Source of the DNA: Stenotrophomonas maltophilia
GTDB taxonomy: Bacteria; Pseudomonadota; Gammaproteobacteria; Xanthomonadales; Xanthomonadaceae
Assembly: GCA_002386405.1 (NCBI GenBank)
Contig: DGIP01000086.1
Coordinates: 1-26,670, forward strand
DNA: 26,670 nt
Direction of reading: 5' to 3'
Of the stretch, positions 16,566-24,101 are shown one piece after another. How positions within the stretch are numbered: the first letter of the stretch is position 1; the number at the start of each line of letters is the position of its first letter. The translations under genes and the position numbers were made by a program. Below the pieces are notes generated by a model. It was not told where the DNA came from and did no database searches. It saw nothing but the letters and a program-made list of their open reading frames with translations.

Positions 16566-19393
16566 CAGTGGGTCTCCCCGGTGCGTGCCGAGCGGTTGTT
16601 GGGATCGATCTCGCCCTTGCGCGAGTTGCGGGTGCGCGACGGCTTCACCGTGCCCATCATCGACAGGATCAGCATTGCCCCGCCGAACACCACCAGGTAC
16701 ACGCCGGTATCGAAGCCCACCGCGCTGGCCAGCGGCACCGTGCCGATCAGCGGCAGCTCCAGGTCCAGGTGCCCGCTGGTGAGGAAGGGCACGCCGAACA
16801 ACATCGACGCGCAGCCGCTGACGATGGCGATGAGCAGGCCCGCGCCGATGCAGCGGATGTAATCGAAGCCGAAGCGCGATTCCACCGAGGTGGTGCCCTG
16901 GATGACGTACTGGATCAGCAGCGGCACCGCCAGCACCAGGCCGGCGATGAAGCCGCCGCCGGGCGCGTTGTGGCCGCGCAGGAACAGGAAGATCGACACG
17001 GTCAGTGTCAGCGGGAACATCACCTGGGCCAGGTCGGCCGGCACCGGCAGCTGGATCGGCGGGCCCGGCATGATCTGCTCCGGCGCCATCCGCGAACGCC
17101 GCAGCATGGCGTGCACCACCAGCGCGGCGATGCCGAACACGGTGATCTCACCGAAGGTATCGAAGCCACGGAAATCCACCAGGATCACGTTGACCACGTT
17201 CTCGCCGTACGCTTCGGGCAGTGCACGCGCGAGTAGTTCGCCGGCCATGGTGTTGGGCGGCAGGGTCATCGCACTGTAGGCCATGGCGGCCAGGCCGCCG
17301 CCACCGATTACCGCGATCAGCGCGTCGCGGCGTTTGCGCCAGCGCGACTTCTCCGGTGGCGACTGCGCCGGCAGGTAGTTCATGCCCAGCAGCATCAGCA
17401 CCAGCGTCACCATCTCCACCAGCAGTTGGGTCAGCGCCAGGTCTGGCGCGGACAGGAACACGAAGGTCAGCGACACCATCAGGCCCACGCCCCCGGTAAC
17501 CAGCACCGCCAGCAGGCGCTGCCGGTACACGAACAGCGCGCCCAGCGCGCAGGCCATCATCACCGCCCACAACGCCCAGCCCAGCAGCGGAATGGGCTGT
17601 GGCGAGGGCCAGTTGGGCGACACCGGGTTGGCCACGAACGGCGCGGCGGCCACGATGATCGCCACCACCACCAGCGCCATCAACATGCGCTGCAGGCTGC
17701 CGTTGGCCAGCCCCTGGGTGAGCCGGTGGGCGACGCCGAACACCAGGTCCAGCTGCTTGTGGAACAGGTTGCGCCCGGTGCTGCGGATGATCACCGCATG
17801 CAGGTTGATCAACCGGCGCAGGCCGAAGTACAGCGCAACGCCACCCAGCACGCCGGCGATGCTCATCATCAGCGGCATGTTGACGCCGTGCCACACCGAC
17901 AGGCTGTAGGCCGGCATGGCCGGGCCCAGGATCGAGGACGCCGCCGCGTGCAGCACCGGTGCCACGGTGAGCGCCGGGGCCACGCCGACCGCCACGCACA
18001 GCACCACCAGGATCTCCACCGGCACCTTCATGAAACGCGGCGGCTCGTGCGGCACCCGGTCCAGGTCGTGCGGGCCCTTGCCGAAGAAGGTGTCATGCAC
18101 GAAGCGCAGGCTGTAAGCCACGCCCAGCACGCCGGCCAGCAGCGCGGCGATCGACACCGCGATGCGCATCGGCTCCGGGCCCTGCGCGGTGATGGCCTCG
18201 GCGAACAGCATTTCCTTGGACAGGAAGCCGTTGAGCAGCGGAATGCCGGCCATGGCCAGCGAGGCGATGATCGCCAGCGCGCTGGTGAAGGGCATCAACC
18301 GGCGCAGGCCGCCGAGCTTGCGCATGTCACGGGTGCCGGTTTCATGGTCGATGATGCCGGCGGCCATGAACAACGAGGCCTTGAAGGTGGCGTGGTTGAG
18401 GATGTGGAACACGCCGGCCACCACCGCCATCGGCGTGGACAGGCCGAACAGCAGGGTGATCAGGCCCAGGTGGGAGATCGTCGAATAGGCCAGCAGGCCT
18501 TTCAGGTCATGCTGGAAGATCGCGTTCCAGGCGCCGATCAGCAGGGTCAGCGCGCCGATGCCGCTGACCGTGTAGAAGAACAGGTCGGTACCGGCCAGCG
18601 CCGGGTGCAGCCGCGCCAGCAGGAACACGCCGGCCTTCACCATGGTGGCCGAATGCAGGTAGGCCGACACCGGGGTCGGCGCGGCCATGGCGTGCGGCAG
18701 CCAGAAGTGGAACGGGAACTGCGCGCTCTTGGTGAAGATGCCGGCCAGTACCAGGAACAGCGCCCACGGGTACAGCGGGCTGGCACGGATCACATCGCCG
18801 GCGGCCAGCACCGCATCCAGTTCGAAGCTGCCGACGATACGGCCGATCAGCAGCACGCCGCCGAGCAGGGCCAGGCCGCCGCCGCCGGTGACCACCAGCG
18901 CCATGCGCGCGCCCTCGCGGGCGTCCTGGCGGTGCGACCAGAAACCGATCAGCAGGAACGAGCTGATGCTGGTCATTTCCCAGAACACCATCAGCAGCAA
19001 CAGGTTGCCCGAGAGCACCATGCCCAGCATGGCGCCCATGAACAGCAGCAGGTAGCAGTAGAAGCGGTGGGCGTTGTCCTTCGCGCTCAGGTAGTAGTGC
19101 GCATACATCACCACCAGCGCGCCGATGGCCAGCACCATGCCGGCGAACATCCAGGCCAGCCCATCCAGCCGCACCGAGAACGCCAGCCCGATCTGCGGCA
19201 GCCACTCGCCGAAACTGCGCACGACCCCGCCCTCGAGGATCGCGGGGGTCATCGTCGCAAGCAGCGCCAGCCCGCCCACGGGCGCGGCCGCGGCCAGCCA
19301 GGCGGCGGTGGCACGGGAACTGTGGCGGAACACAATGACCGCCACCGCCAGCAGGAAGGGCAGGGCGAGCAGCAGGAGAAGGCTGGGATTCAT
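16565..19393 (-). CDS. mrpA: Cation/proton antiporter fused subunit A/B (MrpAB/PhaAB)
   Basis: The first gene of the operon encodes a 942-residue membrane protein. Residues about 1-500 are the NuoL-like MrpA part, with Glu139 (FWEMTS), Lys222 (FTKSAQFPFHFWLP) and Lys253 (MVKAGVFLLARL) as intramembrane ion-path residues. Further helices lead to the NuoJ-like and MrpB-type part at about 785-920, with GHNAPGGGFIAGL. The A and B subunits are therefore one polypeptide, which defines the six-gene (group 2, Pha-type) Mrp system. The complex exports Na+ or K+ in exchange for H+ and supports alkali, salt and possibly bile tolerance. The ATG at 19393 lacks a strong ribosome site. Ion preference cannot be told from sequence. 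Confidence 0.95.
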   Translation of the reverse strand: MNPSLLLLLALPFLLAVAVIVFRHSSRATAAWLAAAAPVGGLALLATMTPAILEGGVVRSFGEWLPQIGLAFSVRLDGLAWMFAGMVLAIGALVVMYAHYYLSAKDNAHRFYCYLLLFMGAMLGMVLSGNLLLLMVFWEMTSISSFLLIGFWSHRQDAREGARMALVVTGGGGLALLGGVLLIGRIVGSFELDAVLAAGDVIRASPLYPWALFLVLAGIFTKSAQFPFHFWLPHAMAAPTPVSAYLHSATMVKAGVFLLARLHPALAGTDLFFYTVSGIGALTLLIGAWNAIFQHDLKGLLAYSTISHLGLITLLFGLSTPMAVVAGVFHILNHATFKASLFMAAGIIDHETGTRDMRKLGGLRRLMPFTSALAIIASLAMAGIPLLNGFLSKEMLFAEAITAQGPEPMRIAVSIAALLAGVLGVAYSLRFVHDTFFGKGPHDLDRVPHEPPRFMKVPVEILVVLCVAVGVAPALTVAPVLHAAASSILGPAMPAYSLSVWHGVNMPLMMSIAGVLGGVALYFGLRRLINLHAVIIRSTGRNLFHKQLDLVFGVAHRLTQGLANGSLQRMLMALVVVAIIVAAAPFVANPVSPNWPSPQPIPLLGWALWAVMMACALGALFVYRQRLLAVLVTGGVGLMVSLTFVFLSAPDLALTQLLVEMVTLVLMLLGMNYLPAQSPPEKSRWRKRRDALIAVIGGGGLAAMAYSAMTLPPNTMAGELLARALPEAYGENVVNVILVDFRGFDTFGEITVFGIAALVVHAMLRRSRMAPEQIMPGPPIQLPVPADLAQVMFPLTLTVSIFLFLRGHNAPGGGFIAGLVLAVPLLIQYVIQGTTSVESRFGFDYIRCIGAGLLIAIVSGCASMLFGVPFLTSGHLDLELPLIGTVPLASAVGFDTGVYLVVFGGAMLILSMMGTVKPSRTRNSRKGEIDPNNRSARTGETH

Positions 19394-19738
19394 GCAGGGA
19401 ATGCGGGATTCACGAGCAGGCCTTTCAGTCTAACAGGCAGGGATTTGTCGCCGATATACCCGATTACGCCACCAACTGCATGCAACGTGCGTGATTCATC
19501 TTTTTGCTGCCAGTGTCGGCGTCCATCCGGGGTTGTTCAACGCCGTATGGAAACGTTGCCGGCACTTTGCGATCTGAGTGATCTCGCCGCCGTTCAGCCC
19601 AGCAACGGCAGGGCCTGCGCCCACCCGTCAGCTACCTCGCAGCTGAACGAAACGCGCTCCCCGGATCGCGCCCACGGCCATGCTGGACCCGCTGCCGTGG
19701 AGCAGGGGTGAGCATCCATTTCGTTCAGGTTGGGCCGG
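19394..19738. other. Intergenic region upstream of the mrp operon
   Basis: These 345 bases separate the Mpo1-like gene from mrpA, both on the minus strand, and must contain the mrp promoter and leader. No convincing gene is present. A TATATC and a TTAGACT on the minus strand are weak -10 candidates without matching -35 boxes. The part next to the Mpo1-like gene holds a long nested inverted repeat, listed separately. A cation- or pH-responsive leader is conceivable, but I cannot recognise a known riboswitch. Confidence 0.5.
19643..19728. repeat. 86-base nested inverted repeat
   Basis: Three arm pairs nest around one centre: CTGAACGAAA (19643-19652) with TTTCGTTCAG (19719-19728); GCTCCCC (19656-19662) with GGGG-tg-AGC (19705-19713); and CCACGGC (19672-19678) with GCCGTGG (19694-19700). 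The whole can fold as one long stem with small bulges. It lies 10 bases beyond the Mpo1-like stop codon. No T-run follows on either strand. Confidence 0.6.
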
Positions 19739-20224
19739 TCAATAGGCCAGGTCAAACTTCCGGTACGCCTTGGCCATCACCCAGGCGGGCCCGATCAACA
19801 GATAGGTCAGATCGGTCAGGAAGCTGGGCCTGCGCCCCTCGAACTTGTGGCCGATGAACTGCGCGATCCAGGCCAGCACGAACACGCCCAGCCCCAGCCA
19901 GGCCAGGTTGGCCAGCCCGATTTCGGCTTCCAGCAACCGGCAGGTGCAGCCGCACACAAAGAAGAAGGCGAGCATGCCCAGGCCCAACCGGCGCGACAGG
20001 CGGTTGTAGAAGCACCACGCAGTGAACATCGCCAGGCCCGCCCAGACCCCGTACTGGAACCACGTGATCAACGGTGGCAGGCACCACAGCAGGGCAATGA
20101 CCGACCACAGGATCGCCGGCACCGCCACCACATGGATGCGCTGGTTCAGCGTATTGCGGTGGTCGTCGGAATAGCTGGCGAAATAGCGGTCGATGGGCCG
20201 CACAAGCTGGGTCGTCGTGGACAT
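19739..20224 (-). CDS. Mpo1-like (DUF962) membrane protein
   Basis: The 161-residue protein begins with RPIDRYFASYSDDHRNTLNQRIHVVAVPAIL and ends with the GHKFEGRRPSF motif, the two blocks that carry the conserved histidines of the Mpo1/YGL010w family. About four hydrophobic segments lie between. The yeast member is a membrane-bound Fe(II) dioxygenase that alpha-oxidises 2-hydroxy fatty acids; the role in bacteria is not established. A GGAGG lies close before the ATG at 20224. A hairpin repeat separates it from purC upstream, so it may have its own promoter or be read from purC. A CGCTC-type Cys pair (FVCGCTCR) in a hydrophobic segment is unusual and could be specific to this subgroup. Confidence 0.88.
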   Translation of the reverse strand: MSTTTQLVRPIDRYFASYSDDHRNTLNQRIHVVAVPAILWSVIALLWCLPPLITWFQYGVWAGLAMFTAWCFYNRLSRRLGLGMLAFFFVCGCTCRLLEAEIGLANLAWLGLGVFVLAWIAQFIGHKFEGRRPSFLTDLTYLLIGPAWVMAKAYRKFDLAY

Positions 20225-20264
20225 TGGGCCTCCGGAGTTCGCACAGGATACTCCGCCGCCGCTG

Positions 20265-20292
20265 GTAGAGCCGGGCTCTGCCCGGCTCTCCA
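20265..20292. repeat. GTAG-headed hairpin (REP/SMAG-like) between purC and the Mpo1-like gene
   Basis: After the head GTAG (20265-20268), AGAGCCGGGC (20267-20276) pairs perfectly with GCCCGGCTCT (20280-20289) around TCT. It begins 8 bases beyond the purC stop. A close relative with the same AGCCGGGC stem lies at 24074. Confidence 0.75.
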
Positions 20293-20299
20293 GACAATC

Positions 20300-21226
20300 T
20301 CAGTCCACCGAGATCCCGGCCAGGCGCTGCAGCGCCTCGGCGTACTTGGCGCGGGTGCGCTCGATGATGTCCGCCGGGATGGTCGGGCCCGGGGCGGTCT
20401 TGCCCCAGTCCAGCGTCTCCAGGTAATCGCGGACGAACTGCTTGTCGTAGCTTGGCGGGCTGGTGCCCACTTCGTACTCGTCGGCCGGCCAGTAGCGCGA
20501 GGAATCCGGCGTCAGCATCTCGTCCATGATGTACAGGCGCCCATCGGCATCGGTACCGAACTCGAACTTGGTGTCGGCCAGGATGATGCCGTGCTCGCGC
20601 GCGTAATCGGCGGCGAACTTGTAGATGCGCAGGGTGGCATCGCGCACGCGCTCGGCCAGGTCCGCGCCAACCGCCTTCACCATCGCATCGAAATCGATGT
20701 TCTCGTCATGGTCGCCCACGGCGGCCTTGGTCGAGGGGGTGAAGATCGGCTCGGGCAGCTGCTCGGCCTGGCGCAGGCCGTCGGGCAGTTCAATGCCGCT
20801 GACCTTGCCGGTGCGCTGGTAATCCTTCCAGCCGCTGCCGATGAGGTAGCCGCGGGCGATGGCTTCCACCGGTACCGGCTTGAGCTTGCGGGTCACCACG
20901 GCGCGCTTGGCGTACAGCGCGGGGTCCACGCCGTCGGGCAGCACGCTGGCCACATCGATGCCGGTGAGGTGGTTGGGCATCAGGTGCGCGGTCTTGGCGA
21001 ACCAGAAGTTCGAGACCTGGCAGAGCATTTCACCCTTGCCGGGGATCGGATCGGGAAGCACCACGTCGAAGGCCGACAGACGGTCGGTAGCGACCATCAG
21101 CAGGTAGTCCCCCGGCGGAGTGCCGGCGGGCAGCCGTTCGCGCGGAATGTCGAAAACATCACGCACCTTGCCGCGATGGCGCAAGGGCAGGCCGGGGAGA
21201 TCGGATTGCAACAACGTGGTCGGCAC
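20300..21226 (-). CDS. purC: Phosphoribosylaminoimidazole-succinocarboxamide synthase
   Basis: The enzyme joins CAIR and aspartate with ATP to give SAICAR in de novo purine synthesis. The 308-residue protein shows GKVRDVFD near the N-terminus (ATP site), the signature [18 protein letters not shown], and DTKFEFG and [13 protein letters not shown] near the C-terminus. It is of the longer SAICAR synthase class with about 300 residues. The start is GTG; I prefer 21226 because AGGAG lies 5 bases upstream, whereas the GTG at 21232 is directly adjacent to that AGGA. It is divergent from the J-protein gene and followed by a GTAG-headed hairpin. Confidence 0.96.
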   Translation of the reverse strand: MPTTLLQSDLPGLPLRHRGKVRDVFDIPRERLPAGTPPGDYLLMVATDRLSAFDVVLPDPIPGKGEMLCQVSNFWFAKTAHLMPNHLTGIDVASVLPDGVDPALYAKRAVVTRKLKPVPVEAIARGYLIGSGWKDYQRTGKVSGIELPDGLRQAEQLPEPIFTPSTKAAVGDHDENIDFDAMVKAVGADLAERVRDATLRIYKFAADYAREHGIILADTKFEFGTDADGRLYIMDEMLTPDSSRYWPADEYEVGTSPPSYDKQFVRDYLETLDWGKTAPGPTIPADIIERTRAKYAEALQRLAGISVD

Positions 21227-21305
21227 GGGCACTCCTGGGGCTTCGTCGAGACAGCTGTCCAGGGCACCCGGAGGGCCCGCAGGGACAGCGGGCGGCCTAG
21301 TGTAA

Positions 21306-21322
21306 AGCGGGTTGGGCCCGCT
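21306..21322. promoter_or_regulatory. Inverted repeat in the purC/J-protein divergent region
   Basis: AGCGGG-N5-CCCGCT forms a 17-base palindromic element. It is flanked by a TACACT-like minus-strand box (toward purC) and a TAAAAT at 21329-21334 (toward the J-protein). It could be an operator; no regulator is known from the window. Confidence 0.35.
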
Positions 21323-21369
21323 GTGACGTAAAATGAGGTTCCTTCGTTGCCCCGGCCGCCCCGACGACC

Positions 21370-21699
21370 ATGCGCTGGTACGGAAAACTGCTTGGATTCA
21401 TCGCCGGCGCCCTGCTTTTCAGGCCCAACCCGCTGTTCGGGGCCGTCATCGGCCTGCTGCTCGGGCATGCCTTCGACGCCGACTGGTTCCGCCTGAACAG
21501 GGAGAACCCGTACCGGGAGCTGGGGCTGACCTCCGAGGCCACCGACGCCGAGGTCGACCTGGCCTACCGCCGGCTGATGTCCCAGTACCACCCCGACAAG
21601 GTCGTGGGCGCCGCCCCGGAGCTGCGCCAACAGGCCGAGCGCAAGTCGCGCCAGCTCAACGCCGCCTACGACCGCATCAAGACCCTGCGCAAGCGCTGA
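21370..21699 (+). CDS. Small membrane-anchored J-domain protein (DjlA-like)
   Basis: At 109 residues this is a minimal DnaJ-type co-chaperone. Residues 5-34 are hydrophobic and Gly-rich ([27 protein letters not shown]), like the DjlA membrane anchor. Residues 46-108 are the J-domain: [25 protein letters not shown], then HPDK (His74-Pro-Asp-Lys77), the motif that stimulates DnaK ATPase. The central TerB-like domain of full DjlA is missing, so this is a shortened type that links DnaK to the inner membrane. The ATG at 21370 matches the start of DjlA-type anchors (MRWYGKLLG). It is divergent from purC and lies 40 bases before rpe; co-transcription with rpe is possible. Confidence 0.88.
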   Translation: MRWYGKLLGFIAGALLFRPNPLFGAVIGLLLGHAFDADWFRLNRENPYRELGLTSEATDAEVDLAYRRLMSQYHPDKVVGAAPELRQQAERKSRQLNAAYDRIKTLRKR

Positions 21700-21739
21700 G
21701 CGCGCGCGGCCCCCTCTCTACGTCCCCAAGGCACCGGCC

Positions 21740-22417
21740 ATGTCCAACTGCATCATCGCCCCCTCCATCCTGTCCGCCAACTTCGCCCGCCTCGGCGAGG
21801 AAGTGGACAACGTGCTCGCCGCCGGCGCCGACTGGGTGCACTTCGATGTGATGGACAACCATTACGTGCCGAACCTGACCATCGGCCCGATGGTCTGCCA
21901 GGCCCTGCGCAAGCACGGCGTGACCGCCCCCATCGACGTGCACCTGATGGTGGAGCCGGTGGACCGCATCATTCCGGACTTCGCCGAGGCCGGCGCGACC
22001 TATATCAGCTTCCACCCCGAAGCCAGCCGCCACGTGCACCGCACCATCCAGCTGATCCGCTCGCTGGGCTGCAAGCCGGGCCTGGTGCTCAACCCGGGCA
22101 CCCCGGTGGACATCCTGGACTGGGTGCTGGATGACCTGGACCTGGTGCTGCTGATGTCGGTAAACCCCGGTTTCGGTGGCCAGGCCTTCATTCCCTCGGC
22201 GCTGGACAAGCTGCGCGTGGTCCGCCAGAAGATCGATGCCAGCGGCCGCGACGTGCGCCTGGAGATCGACGGCGGGGTCAAGGCCGACAACATCGGCGCG
22301 ATTGCCGCTGCCGGTGCCGACGCCTTCGTGGCCGGTTCGGCCATCTTCAACGCGCCGATCAGCTACAAGGACGTGATCGACCAGATGCGCCACAACGTGG
22401 CCAAGGCGCGGGGCTGA
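21740..22417 (+). CDS. rpe: Ribulose-phosphate 3-epimerase
   Basis: This enzyme interconverts D-ribulose 5-phosphate and D-xylulose 5-phosphate in the pentose phosphate pathway. The 225-residue TIM barrel keeps the metal ligands His34 and Asp36 ([12 protein letters not shown]), His68 (DVHLM) and Asp177 (EIDGG), with Asp36 and Asp177 as the acid-base pair. The phosphate-binding part VNPGFGGQ and AGSAIF are present. The ATG at 21740 gives the standard length. It is followed after two bases by a GNAT acetyltransferase gene. Confidence 0.97.
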   Translation: MSNCIIAPSILSANFARLGEEVDNVLAAGADWVHFDVMDNHYVPNLTIGPMVCQALRKHGVTAPIDVHLMVEPVDRIIPDFAEAGATYISFHPEASRHVHRTIQLIRSLGCKPGLVLNPGTPVDILDWVLDDLDLVLLMSVNPGFGGQAFIPSALDKLRVVRQKIDASGRDVRLEIDGGVKADNIGAIAAAGADAFVAGSAIFNAPISYKDVIDQMRHNVAKARG

Positions 22418-22419
22418 GC

Positions 22420-22911
22420 ATGGGCGCGGCCGGCCTGCTGATCCGCGACGCCACGGCCGCCGATGCCGCGCTGATCCTGCGCTTCATCCGCGAACTGGCG
22501 ATCTATGAGAAGGCCGAGTCGTCGGTGCAGACCGACGAGGCCGGCATTGTCGCCAGCCTGTTCGGCGCCGACGCCAAGGCGCGCGCGCTGGTCTGCGAAG
22601 CCGATGGCCAGGCCATCGGGTACGCGGTGTACTTCTACAACTATTCCACCTGGCTGGGCCGCAACGGCATCTACCTGGAAGACCTCTACGTCAGCCCCGC
22701 CCAGCGCGGCAGCGGCGCCGGCAAGGCGCTGCTCAAGCACATCGCCCGCATCGCCGTGGCCGAAGGCTGCGGCCGCTTCGAGTGGTCGGTGCTGGACTGG
22801 AATGAGCCGGCCATCAAGTTCTACGAAGCCGCCGGCGCCAGGCCGCAGAGCGAGTGGACGGTGTACCGGTTGGAAGGCGAAGCACTGAAAGCGTTCGCCC
22901 AAAACCGGTAG
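22420..22911 (+). CDS. GNAT acetyltransferase of the spermidine/thialysine type
   Basis: The 163-residue GNAT protein shows the acetyl-CoA loop RGSGAG at 96-101 after the beta strand YLEDLYVSP, and the C-terminal block GRFEWSVLDWNEPAIKFYEAAGA. The pattern FIRELAIYEKAE at the start and STWLGRNGIYLEDLYV are typical of the SSAT/thialysine acetyltransferase branch, which acetylates polyamines or small amines. The exact substrate is not known. It starts two bases after the rpe stop, so the two are co-translated. Its TAG stop codon is contributed by a GTAG-headed repeat. Confidence 0.9.
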   Translation: MGAAGLLIRDATAADAALILRFIRELAIYEKAESSVQTDEAGIVASLFGADAKARALVCEADGQAIGYAVYFYNYSTWLGRNGIYLEDLYVSPAQRGSGAGKALLKHIARIAVAEGCGRFEWSVLDWNEPAIKFYEAAGARPQSEWTVYRLEGEALKAFAQNR

Positions 22912-22932
22912 GTATCGACCGTTGGTCGATAC
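22908..22932. repeat. GTAG-headed hairpin (REP/SMAG-like) at the acetyltransferase stop codon
   Basis: The GTAG head (22908-22911) contains the TAG stop of the acetyltransferase. GTATCGACC (22912-22920) pairs perfectly with GGTCGATAC (22924-22932) around GTT. It has the same head and stem-loop plan as the repeats at 20265 and 24074, with a different stem sequence. Confidence 0.75.
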
Positions 22933-22949
22933 GGCATCTGCGCGAGGAT

Positions 22950-22981
22950 AAAAAAAAGACCGCACTCCTGCGAATGCGGCC
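22950..22981 (-). terminator. Orphan intrinsic terminator on the minus strand
   Basis: On the minus strand GGCCGCA (22981-22975) pairs with TGCGGTC (22964-22958), with one G-T pair, and is followed directly by eight T (22957-22950). Neighbouring coding genes are on the plus strand, so it ends no known gene. Confidence 0.8.
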
Positions 22982-23085
22982 CTGGAAATAGCGGGAGGCT
23001 GATCCTGCCTCCATCCATCGTCCCTGCTATGGCCTTCCATTCTCCGGGCGATCGGTGACCGTTTGATGACGTTCACCGCCCCTGA
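22950..23085 (-). ncRNA. Candidate small RNA ending in an intrinsic terminator
   Basis: Read on the minus strand, three hairpins follow each other in a gap without genes. Hairpin 1 pairs GGGC with GCCC (23081-23078 and 23049-23046) and GGTGA with TCACC (23077-23073 and 23058-23054). Hairpin 2 has outer arms ATAGC/GCTAT (23030-23026 and 22992-22988) and inner arms GGAGGC/GCCTCC (23012-23007 and 22999-22994). Hairpin 3 is a terminator with a T-run. No coding gene precedes the terminator on this strand. The 5' end is estimated; no good promoter was recognised upstream. It does not match a small RNA that I know. Confidence 0.5.
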
Positions 23086-23132
23086 CACATCGCACTGCTA
23101 GCCTGCGCCTCCCCCTACCGTGGAAGTGCAGC

Positions 23133-24059
23133 ATGCGTGGTCCCCGCTGGCGTCTGATCCTCAACGGCAAGTCCACCGGCAACGACGACCTGCGCACGGC
23201 CGTGCACGCGCTGCGTGACGAGGGGGTCACCCTGGAAGCGCGCGTCACCTGGGAAGACGGCGACGCCGAGCGCTACGTGGCCGAGGCGATCGAGCATGGG
23301 GTGGATACCATCATTGCCGCCGGGGGCGACGGCACCCTGAGCGAAGTGGCGCAAACCCTGGCCCATCGTGATGAGGGCGCCGACGCGCTGCCTACCCTGG
23401 GACTGGTGCCGCTGGGCACCGCCAATGACTTCGCCACGGCCGCCCGCATTCCGGACGAGCCGTTGCAGGCGCTGAAGCTGATCCAGGCGCAGGCGGCGCG
23501 CCCTGTGGACCTGCTGCGCATCAATGCCGATGGCGAGCTGTGGTGGTGCGCAAACGTGGCCAGTGGTGGCTTCGGTACCGAGGTGACGGTGGAAACCGAC
23601 GAAGGCCTGAAGAAGGTGCTGGGCGGGTTGGCCTACCTGGTCACCGGCATTTCCCGGCTGGGGCGGATCGATCCGATCCGGGCCCGACTGTGCGCGCCGG
23701 ACTTCAGTTGGGAAGGGGGCTTCATCGCGCTCGGCATCGGCAATGGCCGACAGGCCGGTGGCGGCCAGGTGCTGTGCCCAGATGCCCTGGTCAATGACGG
23801 CCTGCTCGACATCACCGTGATCCCGGAGCTGAGTGGCGAAGTCGCCTCCACGCTCGGGGCACTTATCCGGGGCGGCAAGCAGGGCGCATTGGAGCAGGTC
23901 GCCGAACGCACCCGCGCGCCGTGGGTGGAGATCGAAGCCGACCAGCCGATGACGCTCAACCTGGATGGCGAGCCGGTTCGCGCGCGCCGCTTCCGCATCG
24001 ACTGCGTGGCAGCACGCGTGCGCATGCACCTCCCGCTCGACAGCGCGCTCCTGCAGTAG
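23133..24059 (+). CDS. yegS: Diacylglycerol/lipid kinase of the YegS family
   Basis: The 308-residue cytosolic or membrane-associated enzyme phosphorylates a lipid such as phosphatidylglycerol or diacylglycerol with ATP. The nucleotide motifs are visible: NGKSTG (11-16), GGDGT (64-68) and PLGTANDFA (93-101). The C-terminal half has the lipid-kinase segments [25 protein letters not shown] and LNLDGEP. Length and layout match YegS. The ATG at 23133 starts the conserved sequence. It stands alone, with a candidate small RNA on the opposite strand upstream and a GTAG-headed hairpin after its stop. Confidence 0.93.
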   Translation: MRGPRWRLILNGKSTGNDDLRTAVHALRDEGVTLEARVTWEDGDAERYVAEAIEHGVDTIIAAGGDGTLSEVAQTLAHRDEGADALPTLGLVPLGTANDFATAARIPDEPLQALKLIQAQAARPVDLLRINADGELWWCANVASGGFGTEVTVETDEGLKKVLGGLAYLVTGISRLGRIDPIRARLCAPDFSWEGGFIALGIGNGRQAGGGQVLCPDALVNDGLLDITVIPELSGEVASTLGALIRGGKQGALEQVAERTRAPWVEIEADQPMTLNLDGEPVRARRFRIDCVAARVRMHLPLDSALLQ

Positions 24060-24073
24060 CCGTTGGCGCCGCC

Positions 24074-24101
24074 GTAGAGCCGGGCGCTGCCCGGCTGCTC
24101 A
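24074..24101. repeat. GTAG-headed hairpin (REP/SMAG-like) between yegS and the ankyrin gene
   Basis: GTAG (24074-24077) is followed by AGCCGGGC (24078-24085), a GCT loop and GCCCGGCT (24089-24096). It touches the stop codon of the ankyrin gene (24099-24101) and marks the left border of a lower-GC segment. Confidence 0.72.

Noticed and set aside
17426..19711. Plus-strand open frame of 761 codons opposite mrpAB
   Set aside because: Same artefact: extreme His/Gln/Arg composition and a clear MrpA/B gene on the other strand.
22363..23088. Minus-strand frame covering the candidate small RNA region
   Set aside because: Most of it is the antisense of the acetyltransferase, and the part in the gap (SPIARRMEGHSRDDG...) has no coding character, no ribosome site and would run through the terminator hairpin.
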